Assembly (NCBI GenBank): GCA_050181295.1
Contig: JBFXDI010000006.1
Location: 1 to 60,969 of the forward strand
DNA: 60,969 bases
Direction of reading: 5' to 3'
DNA from: JBFXDI01 sp050181295
GTDB lineage: Bacteria > Pseudomonadota > Alphaproteobacteria > Rhizobiales > Aestuariivirgaceae
The notes under the pieces were generated by a model. That model was not told the DNA's origin. It made no database searches and saw only the letters and a program-made list of their open reading frames with translations. The translations under genes and the position numbers were made by a program. Shown one piece after another: positions 1-8,918 of the stretch (its first letter is position 1; every line of letters starts with the position of its first letter).

Positions 1-739
1 AGCAGAGCACGTCCACCCTGGCCGCGCCGGCCTTCCTGAGCGCCCCGGCGCAGGCGTTGGCTGTCGCGCCGCTGGTCAGCACGTCGTCGACGAGCAGCAC
101 CGCCCGGTCCTTGAGTTCGAACCGGCGCTCCTCCGGCACCGCGAAGGCGCCTTTGACGTTGACCGCCCTCTCGCGGTAGCCGAGACCCACTTGCGCCGCC
201 GTCGGCCTGAGCCGGAAGAGAAGATCGGAGCGCCAGGGCACGCCCACTGCCGCCGAAAGCCGGGCCGCCAGCAGCGCAGACTGGTTGAAGCGCCGCAGCC
301 AGAGGCGCGTCCGGTAGAGCGGAACGGGCACGATGACATCCGCCTCCGCGAGAAGCTTGCGGCCGGCCGCAGCCATCAGCCGCGCCACGAGCACGGCGAC
401 ATGGTGCCGATCGTGGTATTTGAGGTCATGCACCAGCCGCTTGGAATGGTCGTCGAACCGCACTGCCGCCCGCGACCGGTCCCACACCGGAGGATCGGCG
501 AGCGCCGCGGCGCTGACCACACCCGGCCCCGGATCGTAGGCAAAGGGCACTCCGCGCCGGTCGCAGCAGGGATCGGTGATGAAGCGGAGCTTGCCCCAGC
601 AGGTTCCGCAGAGCGCGTTTGCCTCGCTGGTGGCCGTGCCGCAGACGAGGCACTGGGGAGGCAGCAGCAGGTCCGCGACGGACCGCCCGGCGGCGACCGA
701 CAGAAGACGCAACGGCGCCGCGATGGAAAGCGCCCCCAT
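1..739 (-). CDS. comF: ComF family phosphoribosyltransferase-like protein, 3' end cut by window
   Basis: ComF proteins join a cysteine-rich zinc-binding N terminus to a phosphoribosyltransferase fold and are linked to DNA uptake or nucleotide salvage. Translation from the ATG at 739 gives 246 residues before the window edge. Cys pairs lie at 30/33, 44/47 and 58-62, and the PRPP-binding signature with Asp218-Asp219 and TSGAT (222-226) lies near the truncated end. A GGGAGG ribosome site sits just upstream of the start. The gene is divergent from a methyltransferase, a common alphaproteobacterial arrangement. The frame is open to position 1, so only the last few residues are missing. Family assignment is firm; the biochemical role of ComF in this order is not. 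Confidence 0.88.
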   Translation of the reverse strand, partial: MGALSIAAPLRLLSVAAGRSVADLLLPPQCLVCGTATSEANALCGTCWGKLRFITDPCCDRRGVPFAYDPGPGVVSAAALADPPVWDRSRAAVRFDDHSKRLVHDLKYHDRHHVAVLVARLMAAAGRKLLAEADVIVPVPLYRTRLWLRRFNQSALLAARLSAAVGVPWRSDLLFRLRPTAAQVGLGYRERAVNVKGAFAVPEERRFELKDRAVLLVDDVLTSGATANACAGALRKAGAARVDVLC

Positions 740-819
740 GTTCCCTCCCAGGATGACGGATCATGGGCGAGGCCGGTGCCGAACTCAATCCTCCGTTGTC
801 GCGTGCCGGGTTCTTCCCC

Positions 820-1692
820 ATGACAGCTCCGGCGATCTTCGACCGCGCGCTCCTGCGCCGGCGCAAGGCCACCGCCCTTGCCGGCCATGCCTTCCCGGAC
901 TTCCTGCACCGGCTGGCGGCCGAGGAGATCGCCTTCCGCCTCGGCACCATGACGCGGACCTTCGGACGCACCGCCGTTTTCGGGGCGGCCGTGGCACCAG
1001 TGCGCGAGGTTCTGGCGGGTTCGCGCATCGGAGAACCGATCCTCGCCGACGGCGTGGAGGTGCCTGGCCTCGACCTCGTTGCGGATTTGGAGATGCCCCC
1101 CTTCGCGGCTGAAAGCCTCGATGCGGTCGTCATCTGTCTCGGGCTCGAGGACGTGAACGACCTGCCCGGCGCGCTGACGCAGTTCCGCCGGGCGCTGAAG
1201 CCCGACGGCCTTTTCCTCGCCGTCATGCTGGGAGGCGAAACCCTGGGCGAGCTCCGGCAATCCTGGCTTGCGGCGGAAACGGAGATCACGGGCGGAGTGA
1301 CGCCCCGCGTCGCGCCCTTCGCCGACATGCGCGACCTCGGAAGCCTGCTTCAGCGGGCGGGGCTTGCCCTGCCCGTCGCCGATGTCGACCGGCACGTCGC
1401 GCGCTACCCGGACGCGCTGGCGCTCATGCGGGAGCTCAAGGCGATGGGACTGGCGAACCCGCTCACACAGCGGGCACGCACGCCTGTCACGCCGGCCCTG
1501 CTCGCCCGCGCCGCCGCGGAATACCACGCACGATTTGCCGATACGGACGGCCGCGTGCGGGCGACCTTCGAGCTCGTGACGCTCACGGCCTGGGCGCCGT
1601 CGGACACGCAGCAGAAACCCCTGCGGCCCGGCAGCGCGAAGGCCCGCCTGGCCGAGGCCCTGGGGACCGAGGAGCGGAAGCTAAGGCGTTGA
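820..1692 (+). CDS. class I SAM-dependent methyltransferase, NDUFAF5/BioC-like
   Basis: The protein opens with FDRALLRRRK, typical of the alphaproteobacterial relatives of mitochondrial NDUFAF5, followed by a degenerate class I methyltransferase core (VVICLGLEDVNDLPGAL, then RALKPDGLF). NDUFAF5 modifies a complex I subunit in mitochondria; whether the bacterial homologue does the same is inference. I place the start at the ATG at 820 (MTAPAIFDR), because an upstream in-frame ATG at 763 adds 19 non-conserved residues. That gives 290 residues. It is divergent from comF, and its last 12 bases overlap the end of the convergent lipoprotein gene. Confidence 0.78.
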   Translation: MTAPAIFDRALLRRRKATALAGHAFPDFLHRLAAEEIAFRLGTMTRTFGRTAVFGAAVAPVREVLAGSRIGEPILADGVEVPGLDLVADLEMPPFAAESLDAVVICLGLEDVNDLPGALTQFRRALKPDGLFLAVMLGGETLGELRQSWLAAETEITGGVTPRVAPFADMRDLGSLLQRAGLALPVADVDRHVARYPDALALMRELKAMGLANPLTQRARTPVTPALLARAAAEYHARFADTDGRVRATFELVTLTAWAPSDTQQKPLRPGSAKARLAEALGTEERKLRR

Positions 1693-2511
1693 ACGCTTCG
1701 GGCGTCCGCGACCAGCAAGAATCTGCGGGTAGCGGATCCAGAAGATGATCGCCCCAATTGGCAGCCCAACCTTCAGGATCCAGGGCATGAACTCGCTTCC
1801 CCTGCTCATGCCGGCTCCCAGCATCTGGATGCCGAGAAGGGCATAAGAAAGGTCGCCAGTGCTCCAGTTCAGACCGAGAATACCGACCCCAAAGAGCGCG
1901 AAGCCAAACCACAACCAGGGTCGCCTGATGTTTTTCCGTCTCCAGACGATCACCGCCAACGTCGCCAAGATGAACAGCGTTACGAACAGGGTGGCGAGAA
2001 GGAAGGCCCAATGCCATGGCGTATCGCCATTGCGCCAGAAGGAATTCAGTTGGCGGAGATCGCCTCCGATCCTCGTGACATTCATACCTGTCAGCTTGAG
2101 CGTGCCGGCTTCTCCGCTTGCCGCCATCGAGATCAGGGCCCAGCCGTTGGGATATTGATACTGATATGCCGTGGAGTACGTTTCCCGCGCCGTCTGACCC
2201 AACAGCGAAGTGAAGCTTCCCGCCCTGTAGTCCGCCCTTTCGCGCGCCACCACTTCCCCCTCCGGAAGAAGTTCGAGGATCGCCTTGAGCTTGGCGTCGA
2301 AGTTCTCGTCGATGGTCTCGGGAGCGAACAGATCACGAAGCGCGTCCTCGTTGCGGCCCTCGATCGCCTGGTTCGCGTTCTCGAAGATCTTGTTTGCGGC
2401 CGGATTGCCGCCGCTGATCGTCTCCTGCAGCATGTTGCATGCCGAGAGACCCACAAAAATGACGACGCAGGCCATCGCCCGCGCAACTGCTGACAAGCTC
2501 AATATTTGCAT
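1681..2511 (-). CDS. predicted lipoprotein with C-terminal membrane domain, function unknown
   Basis: I do not recognise this family. From the ATG at 2511 the protein is 276 residues with a signal sequence ending in a lipobox (Leu22-Ser-Ala-Cys25). A soluble acidic region (about 30-160) would be periplasmic, followed by about four hydrophobic stretches (roughly 167-190, 198-215, 221-235 and 242-260). A lipid-anchored N terminus followed by several membrane helices is unusual. In-frame ATGs at 2559 and 2529 exist, but starting there would bury the lipoprotein signal. The gene is convergent with the methyltransferase, overlapping it by 12 bases. Confidence 0.65.
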   Translation of the reverse strand: MQILSLSAVARAMACVVIFVGLSACNMLQETISGGNPAANKIFENANQAIEGRNEDALRDLFAPETIDENFDAKLKAILELLPEGEVVARERADYRAGSFTSLLGQTARETYSTAYQYQYPNGWALISMAASGEAGTLKLTGMNVTRIGGDLRQLNSFWRNGDTPWHWAFLLATLFVTLFILATLAVIVWRRKNIRRPWLWFGFALFGVGILGLNWSTGDLSYALLGIQMLGAGMSRGSEFMPWILKVGLPIGAIIFWIRYPQILAGRGRPKRSTP

Positions 2512-2595
2512 GGAGTCCCCCGATCCCATGCAGCCCTTCCGGATGAAGGCCCGCGTCATTGAAAGCTAGGCCGGGCCGCCTTGCCCTTTCAAGCG

Positions 2596-3021
2596 CTACA
2601 GCGTGTCGATGAGATGCGGGATGAGGGGCGCATCCGCCGGCGGCATGGGGTAGTCGCGGAGCTTGACCGGCTTCACCCACCGGATCTCGGGCGCTTCCGT
2701 TGCGTGGACCTCGCCCTTCCAGCGCCGGCAGACATAGAGCGGCATGAGGAGATGGAATGTCTCGTAGGCGTGGCTCGCGAAGGTGAGCGGGGCGAGGCAG
2801 GCTTCCGTCACATCGATCGACAGCTCCTCCTTGAGCTCGCGGATCAGCGCCGTCTCGGGCCGCTCGCCGGGCTCCACCTTGCCGCCCGGAAACTCCCAGA
2901 GGCCCGCCATGGCCTTGCCCTCCGGACGCCGCGCGATCAGCACCCGTCCGTCGGCATCGACCAGCGCGCAGGCGGCGACGAGGACGACCGGCAGCGGCCG
3001 CTCAGCTCCGGTATGAGCCAT
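2596..3021 (-). CDS. mutT: 8-oxo-dGTP diphosphatase, MutT/Nudix
   Basis: A 141-residue Nudix hydrolase, the usual MutT size, which removes oxidised dGTP from the nucleotide pool. The Nudix box runs from Gly47 through Glu53 and Arg61-Glu62 to Glu65-Glu66; the usual Gly near its end is Ser68. The substrate motif LWEFPGGK precedes it. The start ATG at 3021 lies inside the end of argJ (20-base overlap), so the genes are probably translationally coupled. It is the last gene of a parvulin-argJ-mutT operon, a common order in Hyphomicrobiales. Confidence 0.9.
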   Translation of the reverse strand: MAHTGAERPLPVVLVAACALVDADGRVLIARRPEGKAMAGLWEFPGGKVEPGERPETALIRELKEELSIDVTEACLAPLTFASHAYETFHLLMPLYVCRRWKGEVHATEAPEIRWVKPVKLRDYPMPPADAPLIPHLIDTL

Positions 3022-4246
3022 TGATGTCGATGTAGCCGTGCGTGAGGTCGCAGGTCCAGACCTTAGCCCTGCCCTTGCCCACGCCAACGTCGACTGCGAT
3101 CTCGATCTCGCAGCCCTGCATGTGCGGAACGACGTCCGCCTCGCGATAGCCAGGCGCCTTGAGGCCCCTCGTCGCGACGAGCACGCCGCCGATGCGGATC
3201 GCAAGCCTGTCGCGGTCGGCGGCTTCGCCCGACTTGCCGATCGCCATGACGATGCGGCCCCAGTTCGCATCCTCGCCGGCGATAGCGGTCTTCACCAGCG
3301 GCGAGTTGGCGATGGCGAGCCCGATGCGGCGCGCCGCGGCATTGTCCTCGGCGCCCGTCACCGCGATGCCGACCAGCTTCTGGGCCCCCTCCCCGTCGCG
3401 CGCCACCTGCAGGGCAAGCGACAAGGTCACCTCATCGAGCGCCTTCGCGAAAGACTTCAGACGCGGATCGTCCGCGCTCCGGAGCCCCTTCGGCCGGTCC
3501 TTCGCCGGGCCGGTGGCGCAGAGCAGCAGCGTGTCCGAGGTCGAGGTGTCGCCGTCGACCGTCATGCAGTTGAAGGATTTTGCCGTCGCGCGGGTTAGCA
3601 GCGCCTGCAGGATGCGGGGCGGCAGCGCGGCATCGGTGAAGAGGAAGGAGAGCATCGTCGCCATGTCGGGCGCGATCATCCCGGAGCCCTTGGCGATGCC
3701 GTTGATGGTGACGGTCGTGCCGGCGAGCCTGGCGGTCGCGGTCGCGACCTTGGGGAACGTGTCCGTCGTCATGATGGCGGCCGCGGCTTCCGGCCAGGCC
3801 GCTTCCGATGCCCGCTGGATGAGGCCGTCCAGCACGTTCACGATCGGCGCGGGATCGAGCGGCTCGCCGATGACGCCGGTCGAGGCGATGAACACCTCTT
3901 CCGGCTTGCAGCCGAGACGCCTCGCCGTCTCACGCGCCGTGACGAGCACGGTCCTGTCGCCCACCTTGCCCGTGAAGGCGTTGGCATTGCCGGCGTTGAC
4001 GACGATCGCCCGCGCCTTCCCGAGCGCCGCGTTGCGGCGGCACCAGTCGACGGGCGCGGAACGGGTCTTGGACTGGGTCAGGCAGGCCGCCATGCTGGAA
4101 CCCTCGGGCACCAGCGCCAGCATCACGTCCGGCCGGCCGCGATAGCGGATCTGCGCCTCGGCGGATGCGAGCCTCACACCTGCGATGGGAGGCAGCTCCG
4201 CCGTCGTCTCGGGCGCGAGCGGCGAGCGCTTTGTCGGCCCCCCCAC
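3002..4246 (-). CDS. argJ: bifunctional glutamate N-acetyltransferase / amino-acid N-acetyltransferase ArgJ
   Basis: ArgJ recycles the acetyl group from N-acetylornithine to glutamate in arginine biosynthesis and may also use acetyl-CoA. The precursor self-cleaves before a conserved threonine; here the site is Ala196-Thr197 within DMATMLSF. GSGMIAP just before it is also conserved. Length is 414 residues. The start is GTG at 4246 with a GAGGAA ribosome site about five bases upstream. It lies 20 bases after the parvulin gene and overlaps mutT. Confidence 0.95.
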   Translation of the reverse strand: MGGPTKRSPLAPETTAELPPIAGVRLASAEAQIRYRGRPDVMLALVPEGSSMAACLTQSKTRSAPVDWCRRNAALGKARAIVVNAGNANAFTGKVGDRTVLVTARETARRLGCKPEEVFIASTGVIGEPLDPAPIVNVLDGLIQRASEAAWPEAAAAIMTTDTFPKVATATARLAGTTVTINGIAKGSGMIAPDMATMLSFLFTDAALPPRILQALLTRATAKSFNCMTVDGDTSTSDTLLLCATGPAKDRPKGLRSADDPRLKSFAKALDEVTLSLALQVARDGEGAQKLVGIAVTGAEDNAAARRIGLAIANSPLVKTAIAGEDANWGRIVMAIGKSGEAADRDRLAIRIGGVLVATRGLKAPGYREADVVPHMQGCEIEIAVDVGVGKGRAKVWTCDLTHGYIDINGSYRS

Positions 4247-4266
4247 GGGTTTCCTCGCCTGTCTGG

Positions 4267-5208
4267 CTAGTTGGCCTTGTCGCCCTTGCCCGAGGTCGCG
4301 GCCTCGCCCTGGCCGTTGTTCTGCTGCTCCTCGATCTTCTTGTCGATCTCGTCGCGCTTCTTCTCCGTCTCCTCCTGGAGCTTCTTGAGATCGGGATCGA
4401 GCACCTCGATCTTGGCTTCCTTGCGCAGCTCGAGCAGCTTGTCCTGCACCGCCTTGCGGAGCAGCACCATGCGGATCGGCTCCTTCACCTGATCGTAGGG
4501 CTGCGGGCCGCCGGCGCGCCGGTCTTCGAGCTTGATGATGTGCCAGCCGAACTCTGTCTTCACCGGCTGGGACACCTCGCCCTCCTTGAGCGCGAAGACG
4601 GCCTTCGAGAACTCGGGCACCATCTCGCCGGCGGTGAAATAGCCGAGATCGCCGCCATAGTCCTTCGAGCCGTCGAGGCTGTACTGCTTGGCCAGTTCCT
4701 CGAACTTTTCTCCCTTCTCGAGGCGCGCCTTGATGTCCTGCGCTTCCTTCTCGGTCGCCACCAGGATGTGCTGGGCCCGCGCGCGCTCCTCCGGAGGCAC
4801 CTTCGCGGCCTGCTCGTCATAGGTCGCCTTGACCCTGTCCTCGGTGACCATAGGCTTGAGCTTGGCGGCGAAATAGGCATCGCGCAGCGCCTTGGCCTGG
4901 TAGAAGGCGAGCCGGCGCTTGTACTCCTCGTTGTCGGTCATCCCCTCCTTCACGGCGAGCTGGGCCAGGAGATGCCGCTCGACAAGATATTCGACCAGGA
5001 ACGGGAAGCGCAGGCGCGGCGGGAGATCCTTGAGCTGCGGCAGCACATCGTCCGCGGCGAGCTCGACCTCCTTGGTGGTGATCTCGTGACCATTGACCCG
5101 CGCGAGAACCTTGTTCTCCTCCGCGCCGGCCGCGCCCGTGAACGCCGGCAGCGCCACGGCTCCGGCGAGCGCCAGGGCCCTCAGGGCCTTCAGACTGCGG
5201 AATTCCAT
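4267..5208 (-). CDS. periplasmic peptidyl-prolyl cis-trans isomerase, parvulin type
   Basis: A 313-residue secreted foldase of the PrsA/SurA type. An N-terminal signal sequence (about 1-29, ending AGA-EE) precedes a SurA-like N domain and a parvulin rotamase domain (about 142-230), with the paired His147 (RAQHILV) and His223 (FGWHIIKL). The C terminus (about 280-313) is highly charged and probably coiled-coil. The ATG at 5208 is chosen because it starts directly with the signal peptide. It heads the operon with argJ and mutT and is divergent from secA, fitting a shared role in protein export and folding. Confidence 0.92.
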   Translation of the reverse strand: MEFRSLKALRALALAGAVALPAFTGAAGAEENKVLARVNGHEITTKEVELAADDVLPQLKDLPPRLRFPFLVEYLVERHLLAQLAVKEGMTDNEEYKRRLAFYQAKALRDAYFAAKLKPMVTEDRVKATYDEQAAKVPPEERARAQHILVATEKEAQDIKARLEKGEKFEELAKQYSLDGSKDYGGDLGYFTAGEMVPEFSKAVFALKEGEVSQPVKTEFGWHIIKLEDRRAGGPQPYDQVKEPIRMVLLRKAVQDKLLELRKEAKIEVLDPDLKKLQEETEKKRDEIDKKIEEQQNNGQGEAATSGKGDKAN

Positions 5209-5478
5209 GTTTCGACTTTTCGGCCGGAGCCGCTCCCTGGGAACTTCCCCTATGCCAAACCCGCTCAATACGGCAATACTATGCCCACGACCATGCATGC
5301 GCGAGCACCCGAGTCCGGGACTCGGTCCTTCGGTTGGGCGCACATTGGTGAACCGCTCCCGGCACTTCAAGTGAAGAGTGGAGCTGTGGCACAATGCCCC
5401 GGAACTGTTGCCGAACCGCAACAACCCCGGATCACATTGATTCAGCCCCGGAACGGCACTATGTCCCGGAATCTCAGG

Positions 5479-5498
5479 ACTTATACGGCCGTACAAGT
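5479..5498. promoter_or_regulatory. 20-base near-perfect palindrome, candidate operator
   Basis: The sequence reads ACTTATACGG/CCGTACAAGT, matching its reverse complement at 9 of 10 positions per arm with no spacer. Centre at 5488/5489, about 100 bases before the secA start and 270 bases before the parvulin start. Size and symmetry suit a dimeric regulator. No regulator can be named. Confidence 0.4.
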
Positions 5499-5529
5499 GA
5501 TTGCCCGTCCCGCCTGACATGATTTAGAA

Positions 5530-5545
5530 CCCGCGAGGGCGCGGG
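5530..5545 (+). promoter_or_regulatory. GC hairpin in the predicted secA leader
   Basis: CCCGCG-AGGG-CGCGGG forms a six-pair stem with a four-base loop about 42 bases before the secA ATG. Hairpins in secA leaders can affect translation in other bacteria (secM-secA in enterics), but no leader peptide is recognisable here, so function is only inferred. Confidence 0.35.
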
Positions 5546-5587
5546 CCATGCCTGATCTCGCGCGCCGCCTCGTTTAAGGACCGCACC

Positions 5588-8353
5588 ATGCTTGGATTGA
5601 CCGCCCTTGCGGCGAAGGTCTTCGGCACCAGCAACGAGCGCAAGCTCAAGAAGTATCGCTCGGTCGTGGCCGAGATCAACGCCCTGGAGCCCGAGGTCGA
5701 GACGCTTTCGGACGATGAGCTCCGAGCCCGCACCGATATGTTCAAGGCCGATCTGGCTGGCGGGCAGACTCTGGACGACATTCTCGTTCCAGCCTTCGCC
5801 ACCGTCCGCGAGGCGGCAAGGCGCACCCTCGGCCAGCGCCATTTCGACGTCCAGCTCATCGGCGGCATGGTGCTGCATGACGGCAAAATCGCCGAGATGC
5901 GGACCGGCGAGGGCAAGACGCTCGTCGCCACGCTGGCCGTGTACCTGAACGCGCTCTCCGGCAACGGCGTGCACGTGGTGACGGTCAACGACTATCTCGC
6001 CAAGCGCGACGCCAACTGGATGGGACAGATCTACAAGTTCCTGGGGCTGACGGTCGGCTGCATCGTCCACGGGCTCGAGGACGACGAGCGACGCCAGCAA
6101 TATGCCTGCGACGTCACCTACGGCACCAACAACGAGCTGGGCTTCGACTATCTCCGCGACAACATGAAGTACCATCTCGAGCAGATGGTGCAGCGCGGCC
6201 ACTCCTTCGCGATCGTCGACGAGGTGGACTCGATCCTCGTCGACGAGGCGCGCACGCCCCTCATCATCTCAGGCCCGGTCGAGGATCGTTCCGAGCTCTA
6301 CACCGCGATCGACGCCTTCATCCCGCAGCTCGTCGCGGAAGACTACGAGGTCGACGAGAAGCTCCGCAGCGTGACGCTCACGGAGGCGGGCAATGAGCAC
6401 ATCGAACAACTCCTCAAGGAGGCGGGGCTCCTGCAAGGCGAGTCGCTCTATGACATCGAGAACGTCTCGATCGTCCATCACGTGAACCAGGCGCTTCGCG
6501 CCCACAAGCTCTTCCAGCGCGACCGCGACTACATCGTCAAGGACGAGCAGGTCATCATCATCGACGAGTTCACCGGCCGCATGATGCCCGGGCGGCGCTA
6601 CTCGGAAGGCCTCCACCAGGCGCTCGAGGCGAAGGAGCGGGCGGCGATCCAGCCGGAGAACCAGACGCTCGCCTCCATCACCTTCCAGAACTACTTCCGC
6701 CTCTACGACAAGCTCGGCGGAATGACCGGCACGGCGGCCACCGAGGCCGACGAGTTCATGGACATCTACAAGCTCGACGTCATCGAGATCCCGACCAATG
6801 TTGCGGTCCTGCGCGACGACGAGGACGACGAGGTCTATCGCACGGCGCGCGAGAAGAACGAGGCCATCATCGTCCTCATCGACGAGTGCCGAAAGAAGGG
6901 CCAGCCGTTGCTCGTCGGCACGACCTCGATCGAGAAATCCGAGAACCTCTCCGCCATGCTCACCAAGAGCAAGGTGCCGCACAATGTGCTGAACGCGCGC
7001 TATCACGAGCAGGAGGCGGCCATCATCGCGCAAGCCGGCGTGCCGGGCGCGGTGACCATCGCCACCAACATGGCCGGCCGCGGCACCGACATCCAGCTCG
7101 GCGGCAACGCCGACATGCGCATCGCCACCGAGCTGGCCGAGGTCGAGGACGAAGCGGAGCGGGCAAGCCGTGTCGAGAAGATCCGCGCCGAGATCGCCGA
7201 GCGCAAGGAGCAGGTGCTTGCCGCCGGCGGCCTCTTCGTGGTCGGTACCGAGCGCCACGAGAGCCGGCGCATCGACAACCAGCTGCGTGGCCGCTCGGGC
7301 CGCCAGGGTGACCCCGGCCGATCGCGCTTCTTCCTCTCGCTCGATGACGACCTCATGCGCATCTTCGGCTCCGAGCGCATGGACTCGATGCTCCAGAAGC
7401 TCGGGCTGCAGGAAGGCGAGGCCATCATCCATCCCTGGATCAACAAGGCGCTCGAGAAGGCCCAGCAGAAGGTCGAGGCGCGCAACTTCGACCAGCGCAA
7501 GAACGTGCTGAAGTTCGACGACGTGATGAACGACCAGCGAAAGGTGATCTTCGAGCAGCGCATCGACATCATGCGCGGCCAGGACGTGGCGGGCGTCATC
7601 GAGGACATGCGCCACGACGTGATCCGCGACCTTGTCACCAAGCACATTCCGCCCGACGCCTACCCCGAGCAGTGGAACGCGCTCGGCCTGCGGGAGCGCC
7701 TGCGCGAGGTCGTCGCCATCGATTATCCGGTCGATGAATGGGTGAAGGAGGAAGGGATCGCCGAGGAAGAGGTGCTGACGCGCGTCACCCAGGCGGCCGA
7801 CAATCTCTACAACGCCAAGCGCGAGAAATACAGCGCCGAGATCATGGACCGCGTGGAGAAGGAGATCCTGCTGCACGCGCTCGATCACCTCTGGCGCGAG
7901 CACCTGGTGACGCTCGACCACCTGCGCCAGGCGGTTGGCCTGCGCGGTTACGGGCAGCGCGATCCGCTCAACGAGTACAAGACGGAAGCCTTCACGCTCT
8001 TCGAGGCGATGCTCCAGAAGCTGCGCGAGGTGACGACGGGCCAGCTCATGCGCGTCGAGATATCCGCCCGCCCGCCGGGCGAAGACTGGCCCTTCGACGA
8101 CGAGCTGCCGCCGATGGAGGCCCACCATATCGACCCCTTCACCGGCGAGGACGACATCGAGAGGCCGCTGGGGATCGGCGGACCCCTCTTCGGAGCAGGC
8201 GGACCCCCGCCCACCTTCGGCATCAACGAGCCGCGGCGGCGGGCTGAGGCTAATCCGGACGATCCTTCAACATGGGGCAAGGTCGGCCGCAACGAAGCCT
8301 GCCCCTGCGGTTCGGGCAAGAAGTTCAAGCACTGCCACGGCGTGCTGGTTTGA
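5588..8353 (+). CDS. secA: preprotein translocase ATPase SecA
   Basis: SecA drives post-translational export through SecYEG. The 921-residue protein has the usual architecture: Walker A MRTGEGKT at 104-111, the DEAD-like VDEVDSILVDEARTPL block near 210-225, the RGTDIQLGGNA and SGRQGDPG motifs of the second nucleotide-binding domain, the helical scaffold and wing, and a C-terminal zinc motif Cys905-x-Cys907-x8-Cys916-His917 that binds SecB and phospholipid. Length is normal and the gene looks intact. It is transcribed alone, divergent from the parvulin operon. Confidence 0.98.
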   Translation: MLGLTALAAKVFGTSNERKLKKYRSVVAEINALEPEVETLSDDELRARTDMFKADLAGGQTLDDILVPAFATVREAARRTLGQRHFDVQLIGGMVLHDGKIAEMRTGEGKTLVATLAVYLNALSGNGVHVVTVNDYLAKRDANWMGQIYKFLGLTVGCIVHGLEDDERRQQYACDVTYGTNNELGFDYLRDNMKYHLEQMVQRGHSFAIVDEVDSILVDEARTPLIISGPVEDRSELYTAIDAFIPQLVAEDYEVDEKLRSVTLTEAGNEHIEQLLKEAGLLQGESLYDIENVSIVHHVNQALRAHKLFQRDRDYIVKDEQVIIIDEFTGRMMPGRRYSEGLHQALEAKERAAIQPENQTLASITFQNYFRLYDKLGGMTGTAATEADEFMDIYKLDVIEIPTNVAVLRDDEDDEVYRTAREKNEAIIVLIDECRKKGQPLLVGTTSIEKSENLSAMLTKSKVPHNVLNARYHEQEAAIIAQAGVPGAVTIATNMAGRGTDIQLGGNADMRIATELAEVEDEAERASRVEKIRAEIAERKEQVLAAGGLFVVGTERHESRRIDNQLRGRSGRQGDPGRSRFFLSLDDDLMRIFGSERMDSMLQKLGLQEGEAIIHPWINKALEKAQQKVEARNFDQRKNVLKFDDVMNDQRKVIFEQRIDIMRGQDVAGVIEDMRHDVIRDLVTKHIPPDAYPEQWNALGLRERLREVVAIDYPVDEWVKEEGIAEEEVLTRVTQAADNLYNAKREKYSAEIMDRVEKEILLHALDHLWREHLVTLDHLRQAVGLRGYGQRDPLNEYKTEAFTLFEAMLQKLREVTTGQLMRVEISARPPGEDWPFDDELPPMEAHHIDPFTGEDDIERPLGIGGPLFGAGGPPPTFGINEPRRRAEANPDDPSTWGKVGRNEACPCGSGKKFKHCHGVLV

Positions 8354-8380
8354 GGGCCGTCGGGCTTCTCTAGGGCAGTT

Positions 8381-8487
8381 TCCGATCTGTCTGAGTCAGG
8401 TGATCCACCGCTCGTCCCCGCGACGGCGGGGACCCAGAGCCACGCGCCCGCTTGCGCGGGAATGAGCGAACTTTCAACTGGATCGGA
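8381..8487. repeat. composite palindromic repeat downstream of secA
   Basis: Two GC hairpins are nested inside an outer inverted repeat. Outer arms are TCCGATC (8381-8387) and GATCGGA (8481-8487). Inside lie GTCCCCGC-gacg-GCGGGGAC (8414-8433) and a CCCGC-TTGC-GCGGG stem (about 8447-8460). The inner part resembles REP-type extragenic palindromes common in Hyphomicrobiales. It sits between the convergent secA and PHA-protein genes and could act as a bidirectional terminator or mRNA stabiliser. Confidence 0.6.
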
Positions 8488-8494
8488 TAGCGCT

Positions 8495-8809
8495 CTAGGG
8501 CTTCTTCTCCAGAAGCAGCGTGCCTTCCTTGCGGATGAGCCCCGTGGCCCGCTCGGCGATCCTGTGAAGGAGCCAGGGCAGCTGCACCTCGATCACCGCC
8601 TCCTGCTCGAACACGTCGACCGTGCCGGACGCCGACTGGCCGAGCGCCGAGATCTGGAACGTCAGCCGGTCGCCCGCCCAGGCCTCGTTGTCGATGCGGA
8701 TGAGGTGCCCGAACTTGTCGCGGATGGTGCCGAGCCCGGTCTTGAGCCGCCGCACGGCCTCGTCCTTGCCGAGCTTGTGGGGAACGGTGACGGTGAGCGG
8801 CTTCGACAT
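8495..8809 (-). CDS. polyhydroxyalkanoate granule-region family protein
   Basis: A 104-residue protein opening MSKPLTVTVPHKLGKDEA, with WAGDRLTFQISALGQSASGTVDV and a C-terminal basic region ending in LLLEKKP. This matches the PHA_gran_rgn family (polyhydroxyalkanoic acid system protein), found near PHA genes in several proteobacteria; its biochemical role is unknown. It is a single gene convergent with secA, separated by the composite repeat. No other PHA gene is in the window. Confidence 0.7.
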   Translation of the reverse strand: MSKPLTVTVPHKLGKDEAVRRLKTGLGTIRDKFGHLIRIDNEAWAGDRLTFQISALGQSASGTVDVFEQEAVIEVQLPWLLHRIAERATGLIRKEGTLLLEKKP

Positions 8810-8918
8810 GTCTTAGGGCCTCCTTCGCGAGGGTCTTTCCCTCATGTAGGAAGGATGCGGCGAGGACCAAGCCTCAAAAAGCCAGGTTAGCTACACGGGG
8901 CCCTTCGGCAACGCAGGC

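Larger units (their letters stand above)
5209..5587. other. 379-base divergent intergenic region between parvulin and secA
   Basis: No credible gene is seen here. It must hold the promoters for the parvulin-argJ-mutT operon and for secA. Two dyad elements stand out near the secA side and are listed separately: a 20-base near-perfect palindrome and a short GC hairpin. I could not identify convincing -35/-10 pairs by eye. Confidence 0.6.

Noticed and set aside
5500..5530. secA promoter TTGCCC-N17-TTAGAA
   Set aside because: The -10 element matches the consensus at only two of six positions, too weak to call.
6269..8128. Long minus-strand open frame opposite secA
   Set aside because: Antisense shadow of secA without ribosome site or domain.
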